Notes under the pieces: generated by a model
What the model was told of the DNA's origin: nothing
Seen by the model: the letters and a program-made list of their open reading frames with translations, nothing else
Databases searched by the model: none
In this document: piece after piece, positions 57,110 to 64,000 of the stretch
Layout: each line of letters begins with the position of its first letter
How positions within the stretch are numbered: position 1 is the stretch's first letter
Position numbers and translations under genes: made by a program
Assembly: GCA_038040325.1 (NCBI GenBank)
Contig: JBBPIM010000009.1
Span: forward strand, 1 to 64,000
DNA length: 64,000 nucleotides
DNA from: Mayfieldus profundus
Lineage (GTDB): Bacteria > Actinomycetota > Thermoleophilia > Solirubrobacterales > 70-9
Direction of reading: 5' to 3'

Positions 57110-57664
57110 CTACGCGTGCCGCCGCCGGCGCCCAGCGGGCGCCGGCGGCACCCGCTCCCTTATCTCGGCGAGCAGCCGCGAGGCGAGCTCGCCCGAATCC
57201 TCGTCGGGCCGCGGCAGCCCGCCCGCCGGTTCGAAGAAGCTGACCATCACCCGCGGGCGCCTCGGGAAGCGCACGTAGTCGGTCGTCCCCTCGACCGCGC
57301 ATAGGACCACACGGGCGTCGGGGCACCAGGCGACCAGGCGTCCTAGTCCGCTGCGCGCGCGGAGGCGCTCGCCGCGCGACAGCTTGCCCTCCGGAAACAG
57401 GCAGATCGCCGCCCCTTCGCCCAGTGCGGCTACTGCCTTCTCGAGCGCTCCGGCATCGCCGGACCCGCGCTCGATCGGGATCTGGCCGATCCCGTGGAGG
57501 ACCGGCCCCAGCCCCGGGATCTTCCAGAGGTTGGCGCGGGCCAGGTAGCGCAGACGCCGGCGCCGGCGCAACGCCAACGCCACCACGACAGGGTCCCACT
57601 GGCTGTCGTGGTTGGGGACCAGAAGAAGCGGCCCCGACTTCGGGACATTCTCCGCCCCCTCCAC
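57110..57664 (-). CDS. 1-acyl-sn-glycerol-3-phosphate acyltransferase-like (PlsC)
   Basis: 184 residues from GTG 57664. Catalytic block NHDSQWDPVVVA (NHxxxxD), GQIPIERGSGDAGAL, FPEGKLSRGE and ARVVLCAVEGTTDYVRF are the four PlsC motifs. Makes phosphatidic acid or a related ester at the membrane. In-frame upstream sequence (ILYAFVAWLLVPSAWWGRLR) looks like the missing membrane-associated N-terminal helix but has no standard start before a TAA, so the true start may be a rare codon such as ATC 57724. Confidence 0.88.
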   Translation of the reverse strand: MEGAENVPKSGPLLLVPNHDSQWDPVVVALALRRRRRLRYLARANLWKIPGLGPVLHGIGQIPIERGSGDAGALEKAVAALGEGAAICLFPEGKLSRGERLRARSGLGRLVAWCPDARVVLCAVEGTTDYVRFPRRPRVMVSFFEPAGGLPRPDEDSGELASRLLAEIRERVPPAPAGRRRRHA

Positions 57665-57807
57665 CCGCAGGCGCCCCCACCAGGCGGACGGGACCAGCAG
57701 CCAGGCTACGAACGCGTAGAGGATCGCGCCAGCTTATTGGCTGAAACCGGGCCCGCCGCGCGGTTGAACCTGCCACGGACGCGCGCCGTATTCCGAACGG
57801 TGGGCCT

Positions 57808-58338
57808 GTGGCTGACAACCTTGCGGTGATGAGCAACGGTGCGCTTGCCGGCGAGCAGGAGGTGCGCGAGGCCTACGCCGCACACGCGGGCGAGCTATAC
57901 GGCTTTGCCGTCCGTTCGCTCGGCGACCCCGGCCTGGCCGAGGAGGCGCTCCAGGAGACGTTTCTGCGGGCCTGGCGTGCCGGCGAGCGATTCGACCCCG
58001 AGCTGGGCTCGCTGCGGACCTGGCTGTTCGCGATCCTGCGCAACGTCGTGATCGACCTTGGGCGGGCACGGGCCGCCCGCCCCTGCGTGGCGGACAGCAC
58101 GGCGGAGGCCGGACACGAACCGCTCGAAGAGATGTTGCTTGCCTGGCAGGTGGAGGAGGCCCTGCGGCGGATCGGAGAGCAGCACCGCACGGTGATCGTC
58201 GAGACCTACTACCGCGGACGTCCCTACGCCGAGCTGGCAGCCGAGCTGGGGGTCCCCGAGGGCACGATCAAGAGCCGCGTGTACTACGGCCTGCGGGCGC
58301 TGCGCAACGCGCTCGAGGAGATGGGCTATGACGGCTGA
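57808..58338 (+). CDS. ECF-family RNA polymerase sigma factor
   Basis: 176 residues (GTG 57808; ATG 57829 also possible). Region 2: YGFAVRSLGDPGLAEEALQETFLRAWRAGERFDP with SLRTWLFAILRNVVID; region 4: RTVIVETYYRGRPYAELAAELGVPEGTIKSRVYYGLRALRNAL (in parts). Overlaps the anti-sigma gene by 11 bp. It should transcribe its own operon, including the cupredoxin. Confidence 0.94.
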   Translation: MADNLAVMSNGALAGEQEVREAYAAHAGELYGFAVRSLGDPGLAEEALQETFLRAWRAGERFDPELGSLRTWLFAILRNVVIDLGRARAARPCVADSTAEAGHEPLEEMLLAWQVEEALRRIGEQHRTVIVETYYRGRPYAELAAELGVPEGTIKSRVYYGLRALRNALEEMGYDG

Positions 58339-59044
58339 GGCCTGCCGGGAGTGGCGAGAGCGCCTGGGCGGCTACGTGCTCGACCAGCTCGCTGCCGAAG
58401 AGCGCGCGGCCACCGCCGCACACCTCGAGGGCTGTGCGGCCTGCCGGGCGGAGGCGGGATCGCTGGCGCCGCTGGCGGGACTGCTGGCAAAGGCGGACCC
58501 CGCAAGGCTCTCGGCGCCCCCCTCCCCGCCCCCCGAGCTCGCCGGCCGAATCGCGAGGGTGGTCTCCCGGGAGGGCCGGCGGCGGCGCCTGGGCTGGCGC
58601 CTGGCGCTGGGCCTGCCGGCCGCTGCCGCCGCGGCAGCGGCGATCATCGCCGCAATCGTCCTCGTCTCACCCGGCCCGGAGCGCACGGCACAGCGCATCG
58701 CCTTCGATCCGCTGCCGCGCGGCGTGCAGCTGACCGCGACGGTGGAGCCGCGCTCGTTCGGGACCCAGATTCGAATGCGCGTCATCGGCATGAGGTCGGG
58801 CACGCTGTGCCGGGTCTTCATGCAGCGCCGCGACGGCAGGCGGGTCCGCGCCGGGTCGTTTCGCTACCGCTATTCCGACGGCGGCCCCGAGGAGGCGGTG
58901 CTCAGCTCGGCCCTCGACCTCTCCGAGGCCTCGGCGCTGGGCGTGCGCGCCGGCGACCGCACCTTCGTTGCGCCGCTGAACGACGGCGCGGGCTCACCCC
59001 AGGCTTCGATCGGCAAGACAACGAGACAGGAGGTAAGGACGTGA
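58328..59044 (+). CDS. Membrane anti-sigma factor with zf-HC2 domain
   Basis: 238 residues: N-terminal ZAS domain with HLEGCAACRAE (HxxxCxxC) that binds the ECF sigma, a Pro-rich linker, TM helix near residues 92-115, and an extracytoplasmic beta domain with FDPLPRGVQLTATVEPRSFG. Redox or envelope signals could release the sigma. The start overlaps the sigma gene and the stop overlaps the cupredoxin start (GTGA). Confidence 0.92.
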   Translation: MTAEACREWRERLGGYVLDQLAAEERAATAAHLEGCAACRAEAGSLAPLAGLLAKADPARLSAPPSPPPELAGRIARVVSREGRRRRLGWRLALGLPAAAAAAAAIIAAIVLVSPGPERTAQRIAFDPLPRGVQLTATVEPRSFGTQIRMRVIGMRSGTLCRVFMQRRDGRRVRAGSFRYRYSDGGPEEAVLSSALDLSEASALGVRAGDRTFVAPLNDGAGSPQASIGKTTRQEVRT

Positions 59045-59487
59045 TGCGAACAAGGATCACTCTCGCCGGGGCGGCCACCGCAGTGGTGGCGGCGATGCTC
59101 GTCGCCGGCTGTGGTGGCGACGACGGAACGACTACGTCGGCTGACGAGGGCGGTGGGCAGGCCACGGCCCAGGGCGGCACGCAGACCGCGGCCGGCGGCG
59201 CTCACGCCGGCAAGCCGGTGACCATCTCGGAGACCGAGTACAAGCTGACCCCGAGCGATCCCACCGTGAAGGCCGGCAAGGTGAGCTTCGACGCCGTCAA
59301 CGGCGGCGGCGTCACGCACGCGCTCGAGGTCGAGGGCCCCAACGGGGAGGTTCAGAGCAAGGACCTGTCGCCCGGTGATTCGGAGACGATCACCGTCGAC
59401 CTTTCCAAGCCCGGCACCTACGAGATGTACTGCCCGATCGCCAACCACAGGGAGCTGGGCATGCAGGGTGAGGTGGTCGTCAACTAG
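59041..59487 (+). CDS. Cupredoxin-domain lipoprotein
   Basis: 148 residues from GTG 59041 (ATG 59044 next). Lipobox LVAGC, a Gly/Thr/Gln-rich spacer, then a plastocyanin-like domain with GGVTHALEVEGPNG (His) and YEMYCPIANHRELGMQG (Cys-x4-His-x4-Met): a complete type 1 copper site. AGGAGG 7 nt upstream. Likely an extracytoplasmic electron carrier or copper sensor made under the ECF sigma. Stop shares CTAG with the convergent gene. Confidence 0.93.
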   Translation: MMRTRITLAGAATAVVAAMLVAGCGGDDGTTTSADEGGGQATAQGGTQTAAGGAHAGKPVTISETEYKLTPSDPTVKAGKVSFDAVNGGGVTHALEVEGPNGEVQSKDLSPGDSETITVDLSKPGTYEMYCPIANHRELGMQGEVVVN

Positions 59488-61001
59488 CTGCCGTCCCGCA
59501 GCGCCACCATGCCCCCGAGCACACCCACGTAGGCGGCGCCGTCGGGGCCGATCGTCACCGGGGCGTAGTTGTTGTTGAAGCCGAGGCCGACGCCGGCGAG
59601 GCGCTTGTAGACGGTGCGGCCGCTGCGATAGTCGAGCGCGGTGAAGTACCACGCGTCCTCGTTGTCGCTGCGGCGCGGCTTGGTGTAGGTGTAGACCAGG
59701 CCCGCCGCCAGCGACAGCTTCGGCACCACCGAGGGGGCGATCTCGTCGCTGTGCCAGAGGCGGCGACAGCCGTGGCCTGTGCGCTTGATCCGCACCCGCT
59801 CCAGGCCCGGTGTGGTGGTGGCGCCACCCTCGGTGGCGGTCGGACCGGCGTAGCCGAAGTTGTTCTCGACGACCAGCGAGCGGTTGATCCCGATCAGCGA
59901 CTGGTCGGTGTTCCCCGCCCCCTTGCTGAATACGGGGATGTGGCAGATGCGCCGATGCCGGATGCGATGCCGGTGGCTGCTGCGGCGGCGCCGGAAGACG
60001 TCGATCGCCATCGGGTCGCCGTTGTCGGTGATGGCGACCCACCGGCGCCCCATCAGGGTCGGCGTCGTCCCCGAGCCGGCCTGAGTCTGTCCCGGCTTGA
60101 TCTGGCCGGTGTTCGCGTATCCCTTGCGCCAGCTCACCTTGGGCTCGCCGCCGGAGCCGACGTCGAACCGGTACATGGCCCTGTCGGTGACCATGAACAC
60201 GCCCCCGGTCCGGTCCACGGCGAAGGAGTTGCCGATCGGCTCGCGGGTGGCAATCGACCTCACGACTCCGCTCGCCGGATCGACGAACCCGACGACACCC
60301 TGCTTGCTGGCGAACCAGATCCGTCCCTTCCAGTCGGGCAGGGCGGAGATGATGCCGTCGCCCTGCGGCACGGCACCGGTCAGGTCGTAGTCGCGCTCCA
60401 CCGCCAGGCCGGAGCCACCGGTCACCGGCACCACCCAGATGTGCCGGGTGGTGGTCGAGAAAACGGCCCGGTCGCGGTTGTCGAGGTAGAAATAGCCTCC
60501 TCCCGAGAAGTCGGTGAAGATGCCGCCGCCGCCCGGCGTGCGCGGCGGCAGGTCCATCTGCGCGAGCACCTGCAGCGTGCCTGGGTCGATCACAGCAAGC
60601 ACGGGGGCCTCGAGGCCTACGCAGATCGTCACCAGCCGATCCCGCGAGTCGAAGGTGATCGAGGCACATTCGTGGGCGAGGAAGGTCGAGGAGCGGGACA
60701 TATTGCGGCCCAGCGGTCCCGACTGGCGGTAGCTGTCGGTCTGGTAGGCGTCGTTGTGGATGTTGGAGCGGCCGTTGGGTGCCATGAACGGATGGCGGGG
60801 CGGCAGCTTGGCCCTGATGCGGTGGGGCACCGCGGGGGTGCCGACGAACTGCTCCACCGCGCCGGCCCCCGGGTCCTCCGGAATCGGTACGGGCGACGCC
60901 GGGTTCAGATGCGATGCCCGAGCAACACCGCAGGTGGCGGCGAGCAGCGTCGTGGCGAGGGCGATAACCAGCCTGTGGCGGTGGTGGGCGGTGGGGCGCA
61001 T
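59484..61001 (-). CDS. Secreted beta-propeller protein of unknown function
   Basis: 505 residues with signal peptide (LVIALATTLLAATCGVARA). Repeats with conserved Trp/Gly and Asp turns (for example ITFDSRDRLVTICVG, ALPDWKGRIWFAS, NSFAVDRTGGVFMVTD, VTIGPDGAAYVGVLGG) suggest a six- to eight-bladed PQQ- or SMP30-like propeller. Motif EIAPSVVPKLSLA may line the active site. An Arg/His-rich insert (about residues 335-350) is unusual. Function unknown. Confidence 0.8.
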   Translation of the reverse strand: MRPTAHHRHRLVIALATTLLAATCGVARASHLNPASPVPIPEDPGAGAVEQFVGTPAVPHRIRAKLPPRHPFMAPNGRSNIHNDAYQTDSYRQSGPLGRNMSRSSTFLAHECASITFDSRDRLVTICVGLEAPVLAVIDPGTLQVLAQMDLPPRTPGGGGIFTDFSGGGYFYLDNRDRAVFSTTTRHIWVVPVTGGSGLAVERDYDLTGAVPQGDGIISALPDWKGRIWFASKQGVVGFVDPASGVVRSIATREPIGNSFAVDRTGGVFMVTDRAMYRFDVGSGGEPKVSWRKGYANTGQIKPGQTQAGSGTTPTLMGRRWVAITDNGDPMAIDVFRRRRSSHRHRIRHRRICHIPVFSKGAGNTDQSLIGINRSLVVENNFGYAGPTATEGGATTTPGLERVRIKRTGHGCRRLWHSDEIAPSVVPKLSLAAGLVYTYTKPRRSDNEDAWYFTALDYRSGRTVYKRLAGVGLGFNNNYAPVTIGPDGAAYVGVLGGMVALRDGS

Positions 61002-61078
61002 CGCGGCGCCAGATTAGGCGAGCGGGAACGGCGGTGCGCCGCACCGCAGCGATCCCGCCGCCGCCGGGTTCTCCCATA

Positions 61079-61084
61079 TATGCT
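61079..61084 (+). promoter_or_regulatory. -10-like TATGCT before the PhoD-like gene
   Basis: Within CATATATGCT; ends 7 nt before GTG 61092, giving leaderless spacing and favouring that GTG over ATG 61080. Confidence 0.4.
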
Positions 61085-61091
61085 CGCCCTC

Positions 61092-62741
61092 GTGTCCACC
61101 TCGTCCCGGCCACGGATGGCTGCGCTGCTGATCGCAAGCTGTGCGCTACTGGTCCTGGCGGCCGCGCCGAGCGCCGCGGCCAAGAACGGCTTCAGCTTCG
61201 GGGTGGCCGCGGGCGACGTCAGCCAGCACGCGGCGAAGCTGTGGGCGCACGCCAAGAAGGCGGGCAAGGCGACGCTCGAGCTACAGAGCCGCGGCCGGCC
61301 GCGCTGCGACGAAGGGGACCAGGGCGAGCCGAAGGCAAAGGCGAAAAAGAGCGACAACTTCACGATCAACAAGAAGGTGAAGGGGCTGGCGGCGGGCACC
61401 GAGTACCTGTTCCGGTTCTGCTTCGGGGATGTCGCCAGCAAGGTCGGAAGCTTCGAGACGCCGCCGGCCAAGGGCAAGTCGAAGACCATCGAGTTCGCGA
61501 TCACCGGCGACTACGACGCCCAGAAGGCCCCCGGCGCCAGCAAGCCCTACTGGAACAACTTCGACGTGTTCAAGCGCATGCTCGGGGAGAACAACGACTT
61601 CAACCTGCTGCTCGGCGACACGATCTACACCGACACCGAGGTGCCGGACGTGCCGACCAGCGAGATCGCGCTCAGCGTGAAGCAGAAGTGGGGCAAGTAC
61701 CGGATGAACCTCAAGCAGAAAAAGCTCGCCGCGCTGCGCAGCTCTGCGACCACCTACAGCCACTGGGACGACCACGAGTTCATCAACGACTTCGCTCGCG
61801 GGATGAACGAATTCGGCGGCACGAGCCAGATCCCCGGTGCGGGCCTGACTGCCACCAACGGCGAAACGCTCTACCAGCGCGGGGTGCGGGCCTTCCGCGA
61901 CTACGCGCCGGTCACCTACAGCAAGCAGAACGGGCTCTACCGCACCTTCCAGTGGGGCAAGAACCTGGAGATCTTCATGCCCGACGAGCGCTCGTTCCGC
62001 AGCACCCCCGCCGACTACCAGGGCGTCTGCAACAACCCCTCCACCGGCGAACCCGACCTTGTCCCCACGGCGCCGCAGTCCTACCGCGACCAGTTCGCGC
62101 TGCTGATCCCCTCGCTTGCCACCCCGGTGTCCCAGCAGTGCCTGGACACGATCAACGACCCTAACCGCACGATGCTCGGCCAGGCGCAGTTCAACCGCCT
62201 GGTCAACGACGTCGCCACCTCGGTGGCGAAGTGGAAGGTGATCGTCAATGAGGTCCCGATCCAGCAGCTGTACGTGAACCCTTACGACTACTGGGAGGGC
62301 TATGCCGCCGAGCGCAGGCGGCTGATCGACACCCTCAATGCGCGTGGCGTACGCAACCTCGTATTCCTCACCACCGACATCCACGCCAACCTCTACAACG
62401 AGATCAACTTCAACTCGCTCGGCCCCGACCCGATCGTCCACAGCGGCTACTTCGAAATCATCACCGGCCCGGCGGCAACGGCGACCTTCGCCGTGGAGGC
62501 AGACCGCGCCGCATTCAGCGGCGCCAACGCCGTGCTCTACAACCGGGTGCTGAAGCCACAGCCGCCGGACGGCGTCGGCACGATCTGCGCGGCGATCGAC
62601 CGCTTCAGCTACGCGCAGGTGAAGGTCAAGGCGGGCCAGCTAACGGTCAACTACAAGGACATCAAGGGCCAGCCGGTGCAGGAGACCTCCGGCCCCGACG
62701 TCAAGGGCACCTGCGCACCGATCGTCTTCAACGCGCAGTAG
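61092..62741 (+). CDS. PhoD-like secreted phosphatase
   Basis: 549 residues from GTG 61092 (ATG 61080 possible). Signal peptide LLIASCALLVLAAAPSAAA. N-terminal fibronectin-like domain with AAKLWAHAKKAGKATLEL, then the metallophosphatase core: FAITGDYDAQ, LLLGDTIYTDTE, HWDDHEFINDF and FLTTDIHANLYNE, the metal-binding motifs of PhoD. Lys-rich between 75 and 110. Predicted calcium/iron phosphodi- or monoesterase for phosphate scavenging; no Tat twin-Arg motif is evident, unlike typical PhoD, so Sec export is likely. Confidence 0.87.
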   Translation: MSTSSRPRMAALLIASCALLVLAAAPSAAAKNGFSFGVAAGDVSQHAAKLWAHAKKAGKATLELQSRGRPRCDEGDQGEPKAKAKKSDNFTINKKVKGLAAGTEYLFRFCFGDVASKVGSFETPPAKGKSKTIEFAITGDYDAQKAPGASKPYWNNFDVFKRMLGENNDFNLLLGDTIYTDTEVPDVPTSEIALSVKQKWGKYRMNLKQKKLAALRSSATTYSHWDDHEFINDFARGMNEFGGTSQIPGAGLTATNGETLYQRGVRAFRDYAPVTYSKQNGLYRTFQWGKNLEIFMPDERSFRSTPADYQGVCNNPSTGEPDLVPTAPQSYRDQFALLIPSLATPVSQQCLDTINDPNRTMLGQAQFNRLVNDVATSVAKWKVIVNEVPIQQLYVNPYDYWEGYAAERRRLIDTLNARGVRNLVFLTTDIHANLYNEINFNSLGPDPIVHSGYFEIITGPAATATFAVEADRAAFSGANAVLYNRVLKPQPPDGVGTICAAIDRFSYAQVKVKAGQLTVNYKDIKGQPVQETSGPDVKGTCAPIVFNAQ

Positions 62742-62807
62742 GCACGGCCCAGACGCGCACCCCTGGGTAGCCGAGCCGGCCAAATATTCATGGCGACCCT
62801 TCGCCGC

Positions 62808-62823
62808 TGTGACCAGGATCACA
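62808..62823. promoter_or_regulatory. CRP-type site TGTGA-N6-TCACA
   Basis: Perfect match to the palindrome recognised by Crp/GlxR-type regulators, extended by GC and AGC at the edges. It lies 38 bp before the PAS gene. About 0.06 expected by chance per window. Confidence 0.55.
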
Positions 62824-62860
62824 CAGCTAGCTGCAGCCACGGCCGAAAGTCGGAAGTAAG

Positions 62861-63292
62861 GTGTTCTTCGTGGAAGCGAGTAGCCCGGGCGCGCAGAAGC
62901 CGATCGAGCTGATCCTGGCCCGCAACCTGATCTCATCGCTCTCTACCCCGGCCTTCCTGGTCGACGAGGGCGGCGTCTTGATCTTCTACAACGAGGCCGC
63001 CGGCTCCCTGCTCGGCAAGCGCTTCGAGGAGATCGGCAAGGTCGGCCCGGAGCAGTGGGGCTCGATCTTCGGGCCCTTCGACGAGCAGGGCGACCCGATC
63101 CCGTACGACGAGCTGCCGCTGGTGATCTCGATTCGCCAGGGGCGGCCGGCGCACGCCAACCTGCAGGTCCGCTCGGCCGACGGCGCCGAGCACGAGATCG
63201 AGGTCTCGGCCCTGCCGATCGTCACTCCGCACGGATCGCGCGGCGGAATCGCCTTCTTCTGGCCGATCGCCGACGGCGAGGTCCGGGGCTAG
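62861..63292 (+). CDS. Single-domain PAS sensor protein
   Basis: 143 residues (GTG 62861, or GTG 62870). PAS fold: LISSLSTPAFLVDEGGVLIFYNEAAGSLLGKRFEEIG, ISIRQGRPAHANLQVRSADGAEHEIEVSALPIV (each in parts). No output domain, so it must signal by protein contact or modulate a partner. The downstream hydrolase starts 2 bp after the stop; they are almost surely co-translated. Confidence 0.88.
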   Translation: MFFVEASSPGAQKPIELILARNLISSLSTPAFLVDEGGVLIFYNEAAGSLLGKRFEEIGKVGPEQWGSIFGPFDEQGDPIPYDELPLVISIRQGRPAHANLQVRSADGAEHEIEVSALPIVTPHGSRGGIAFFWPIADGEVRG

Positions 63293-63294
63293 CG

Positions 63295-64000
63295 ATGCGC
63301 GTCAAGCTTTGGGGAACCCGCGGCTCGGTGCCGTCTCCGGGGCCGGAGACGCTCCGCTACGGAGGCAACACCTCCTGCGTGCAGGTCACCCTCTCCGACG
63401 GCTCGCTGCTGGCGCTGGACTCCGGCACCGGCATCCGCAGCCTCGGCCTGGCGCTGGGCGACGAGCCGGCGCGGCTTCACATCCTCCTCACCCACCTGCA
63501 CCTCGACCACATCCAGGGGTTGGTCTTCTTCGCCCCCGCCTTCAAGCCCCAGACCGAGATCGTGATCTGGGGGCCGGCCTCGCCGGAGGCCTCGCTGCGC
63601 GACAGGATCGCCCGCTACATCTCGGCGCCCCTCTCGCCGGTCGAGGTTCGCGAGCTGCCCTGCGACGTCTCCTTCCGCCACTGCCCGGAGACCGAGTGGG
63701 AGATCGGGCCGGCGAAGATTCGCGCCGCCTCCGTGACCCATCGCGGGCCGACCCTCGGCTACCGGATCGACGACGGGGGAAACTCGCTGACCTATATCCC
63801 CGACCACGAGCCCGCCCTCGGCGCCGACATCGAGGAGCTCGAGGAAGACTGGATCTCCGGGTTCGAGCTGGCACACCACGCCTCGGTCCTGATCCACGAC
63901 TGCCAGTACTCCGACACCGAATACCCGGACCACGTCGGCTGGGGGCACTCCGCTCTCTCGCACACGCTCGCCTTCGCGCGGCGGGTGAGCGCCCAGCGCA
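63295..64000 (+). CDS. Metallo-beta-lactamase-fold hydrolase, 3' end outside the window
   Basis: 235 residues visible from ATG 63295, cut by the window end. MRVKLWGTRGSVPSPGPETLRYGGNTSCV is typical of phosphodiesterase/RNase Z-like MBL enzymes; metal motif THLHLDHIQG (His67, His69, Asp71, His72), then SVTHRGPTLGYRI, DHEPAL and IHDCQYSD, with GWGHSAL before the cut. Candidates are a cyclic-nucleotide or other phosphodiesterase. Coupled to the PAS gene upstream, which could sense for it. Confidence 0.9.
   Translation, partial: MRVKLWGTRGSVPSPGPETLRYGGNTSCVQVTLSDGSLLALDSGTGIRSLGLALGDEPARLHILLTHLHLDHIQGLVFFAPAFKPQTEIVIWGPASPEASLRDRIARYISAPLSPVEVRELPCDVSFRHCPETEWEIGPAKIRAASVTHRGPTLGYRIDDGGNSLTYIPDHEPALGADIEELEEDWISGFELAHHASVLIHDCQYSDTEYPDHVGWGHSALSHTLAFARRVSAQR

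Noticed and set aside
58870..61137. A 755-residue minus-strand open frame and the 996-residue plus frame at 59751-62741
   Set aside because: Both owe their length to high GC. Real content is the propeller gene (59484-61001) and the PhoD-like gene (from 61092).
1..64000. CRISPR arrays, tRNA, rRNA, prophage or complete IS elements
   Set aside because: No regularly spaced direct repeats, cloverleaf sequences, rRNA blocks or transposase/integrase motifs were seen in any gap or frame.

Overview
The window is about 64 kb of high-GC chromosomal DNA, densely packed on both strands, with GTG starts common and 4-bp gene overlaps frequent. The gene content points to an actinobacterium, most likely of class Thermoleophilia (Solirubrobacterales-like): two F420-type luciferase-like oxidoreductases, ergothioneine genes egtB-egtD, a tandem pair of ArsA/Get3-like ATPases of the mycobacterial BagA/BagB kind, a small secreted protein with the SPAMVVSVIALVAALAGTAY leader typical of that class, and a type IV pilus cluster without an outer-membrane secretin. 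This placement is inferred from families only; no rRNA or marker comparison was possible. I saw no tRNA, rRNA, CRISPR array, prophage or transposase gene. Layout: 1-5.1 kb holds a partial ParA, the ArsA pair, an acidic-tailed unknown protein and an HxlR regulator. 5.2-20.8 kb is a minus-strand type IV pilus block: a four-TM protein, a PilT-like ATPase, a beta-rich minor pilin, a thioredoxin-like protein, pilB, pilT, pilC, major pilin pilA, two minor pilins, pilD and pilMNO plus a PilP-like protein. The leader of pilA contains what I read as a class I cyclic-di-GMP (GEMM) riboswitch; PilB also carries an MshEN-like N-terminus, so the second messenger may act on pilin supply and on assembly. 21-26.6 kb contains a secreted protein, an acetyltransferase, the primary sigma factor, a YihY-type membrane protein and GlpX. 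26.6-34.2 kb contains ergothioneine and F420 enzymes, an SDR, a pilin-leader protein, LapA and a secreted GH84 enzyme. 34.3-41.4 kb holds pntAA-pntAB-pntB, a second F420-like enzyme and two tandem RTX beta-propeller paralogues. 41.5-56 kb holds a CtpE-like P-type ATPase, MarR/YceI/flavin reductase, fatty-acid and 2-hydroxyglutarate metabolism, and three further regulators. 56-64 kb holds a coiled-coil membrane protein, a zinc-ribbon protein, PlsC, an ECF sigma/anti-sigma/cupredoxin operon, a secreted propeller, a PhoD-like phosphatase, and a PAS protein followed by a metallo-beta-lactamase-fold hydrolase cut by the window end. Regulation readable from the DNA includes strong promoters for hxlR and sigA that share one inverted repeat, a perfect match to the Gram-positive LexA box in the sigA promoter, TetR and MarR palindromes at divergent promoters, a CRP-type palindrome before the PAS/hydrolase pair, and a repeated TAGGCT or TATAGGGT element just before start codons that suggests many leaderless or short-leader mRNAs. 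Five of twelve convergent gene pairs overlap by exactly 4 bp at a shared CTAG or CTAA stop. At a sixth pair (lapA/GH84) a 204-bp sequence with 24-bp terminal inverted repeats sits between two CTAG copies, as expected if a small mobile element had inserted into such a shared stop.
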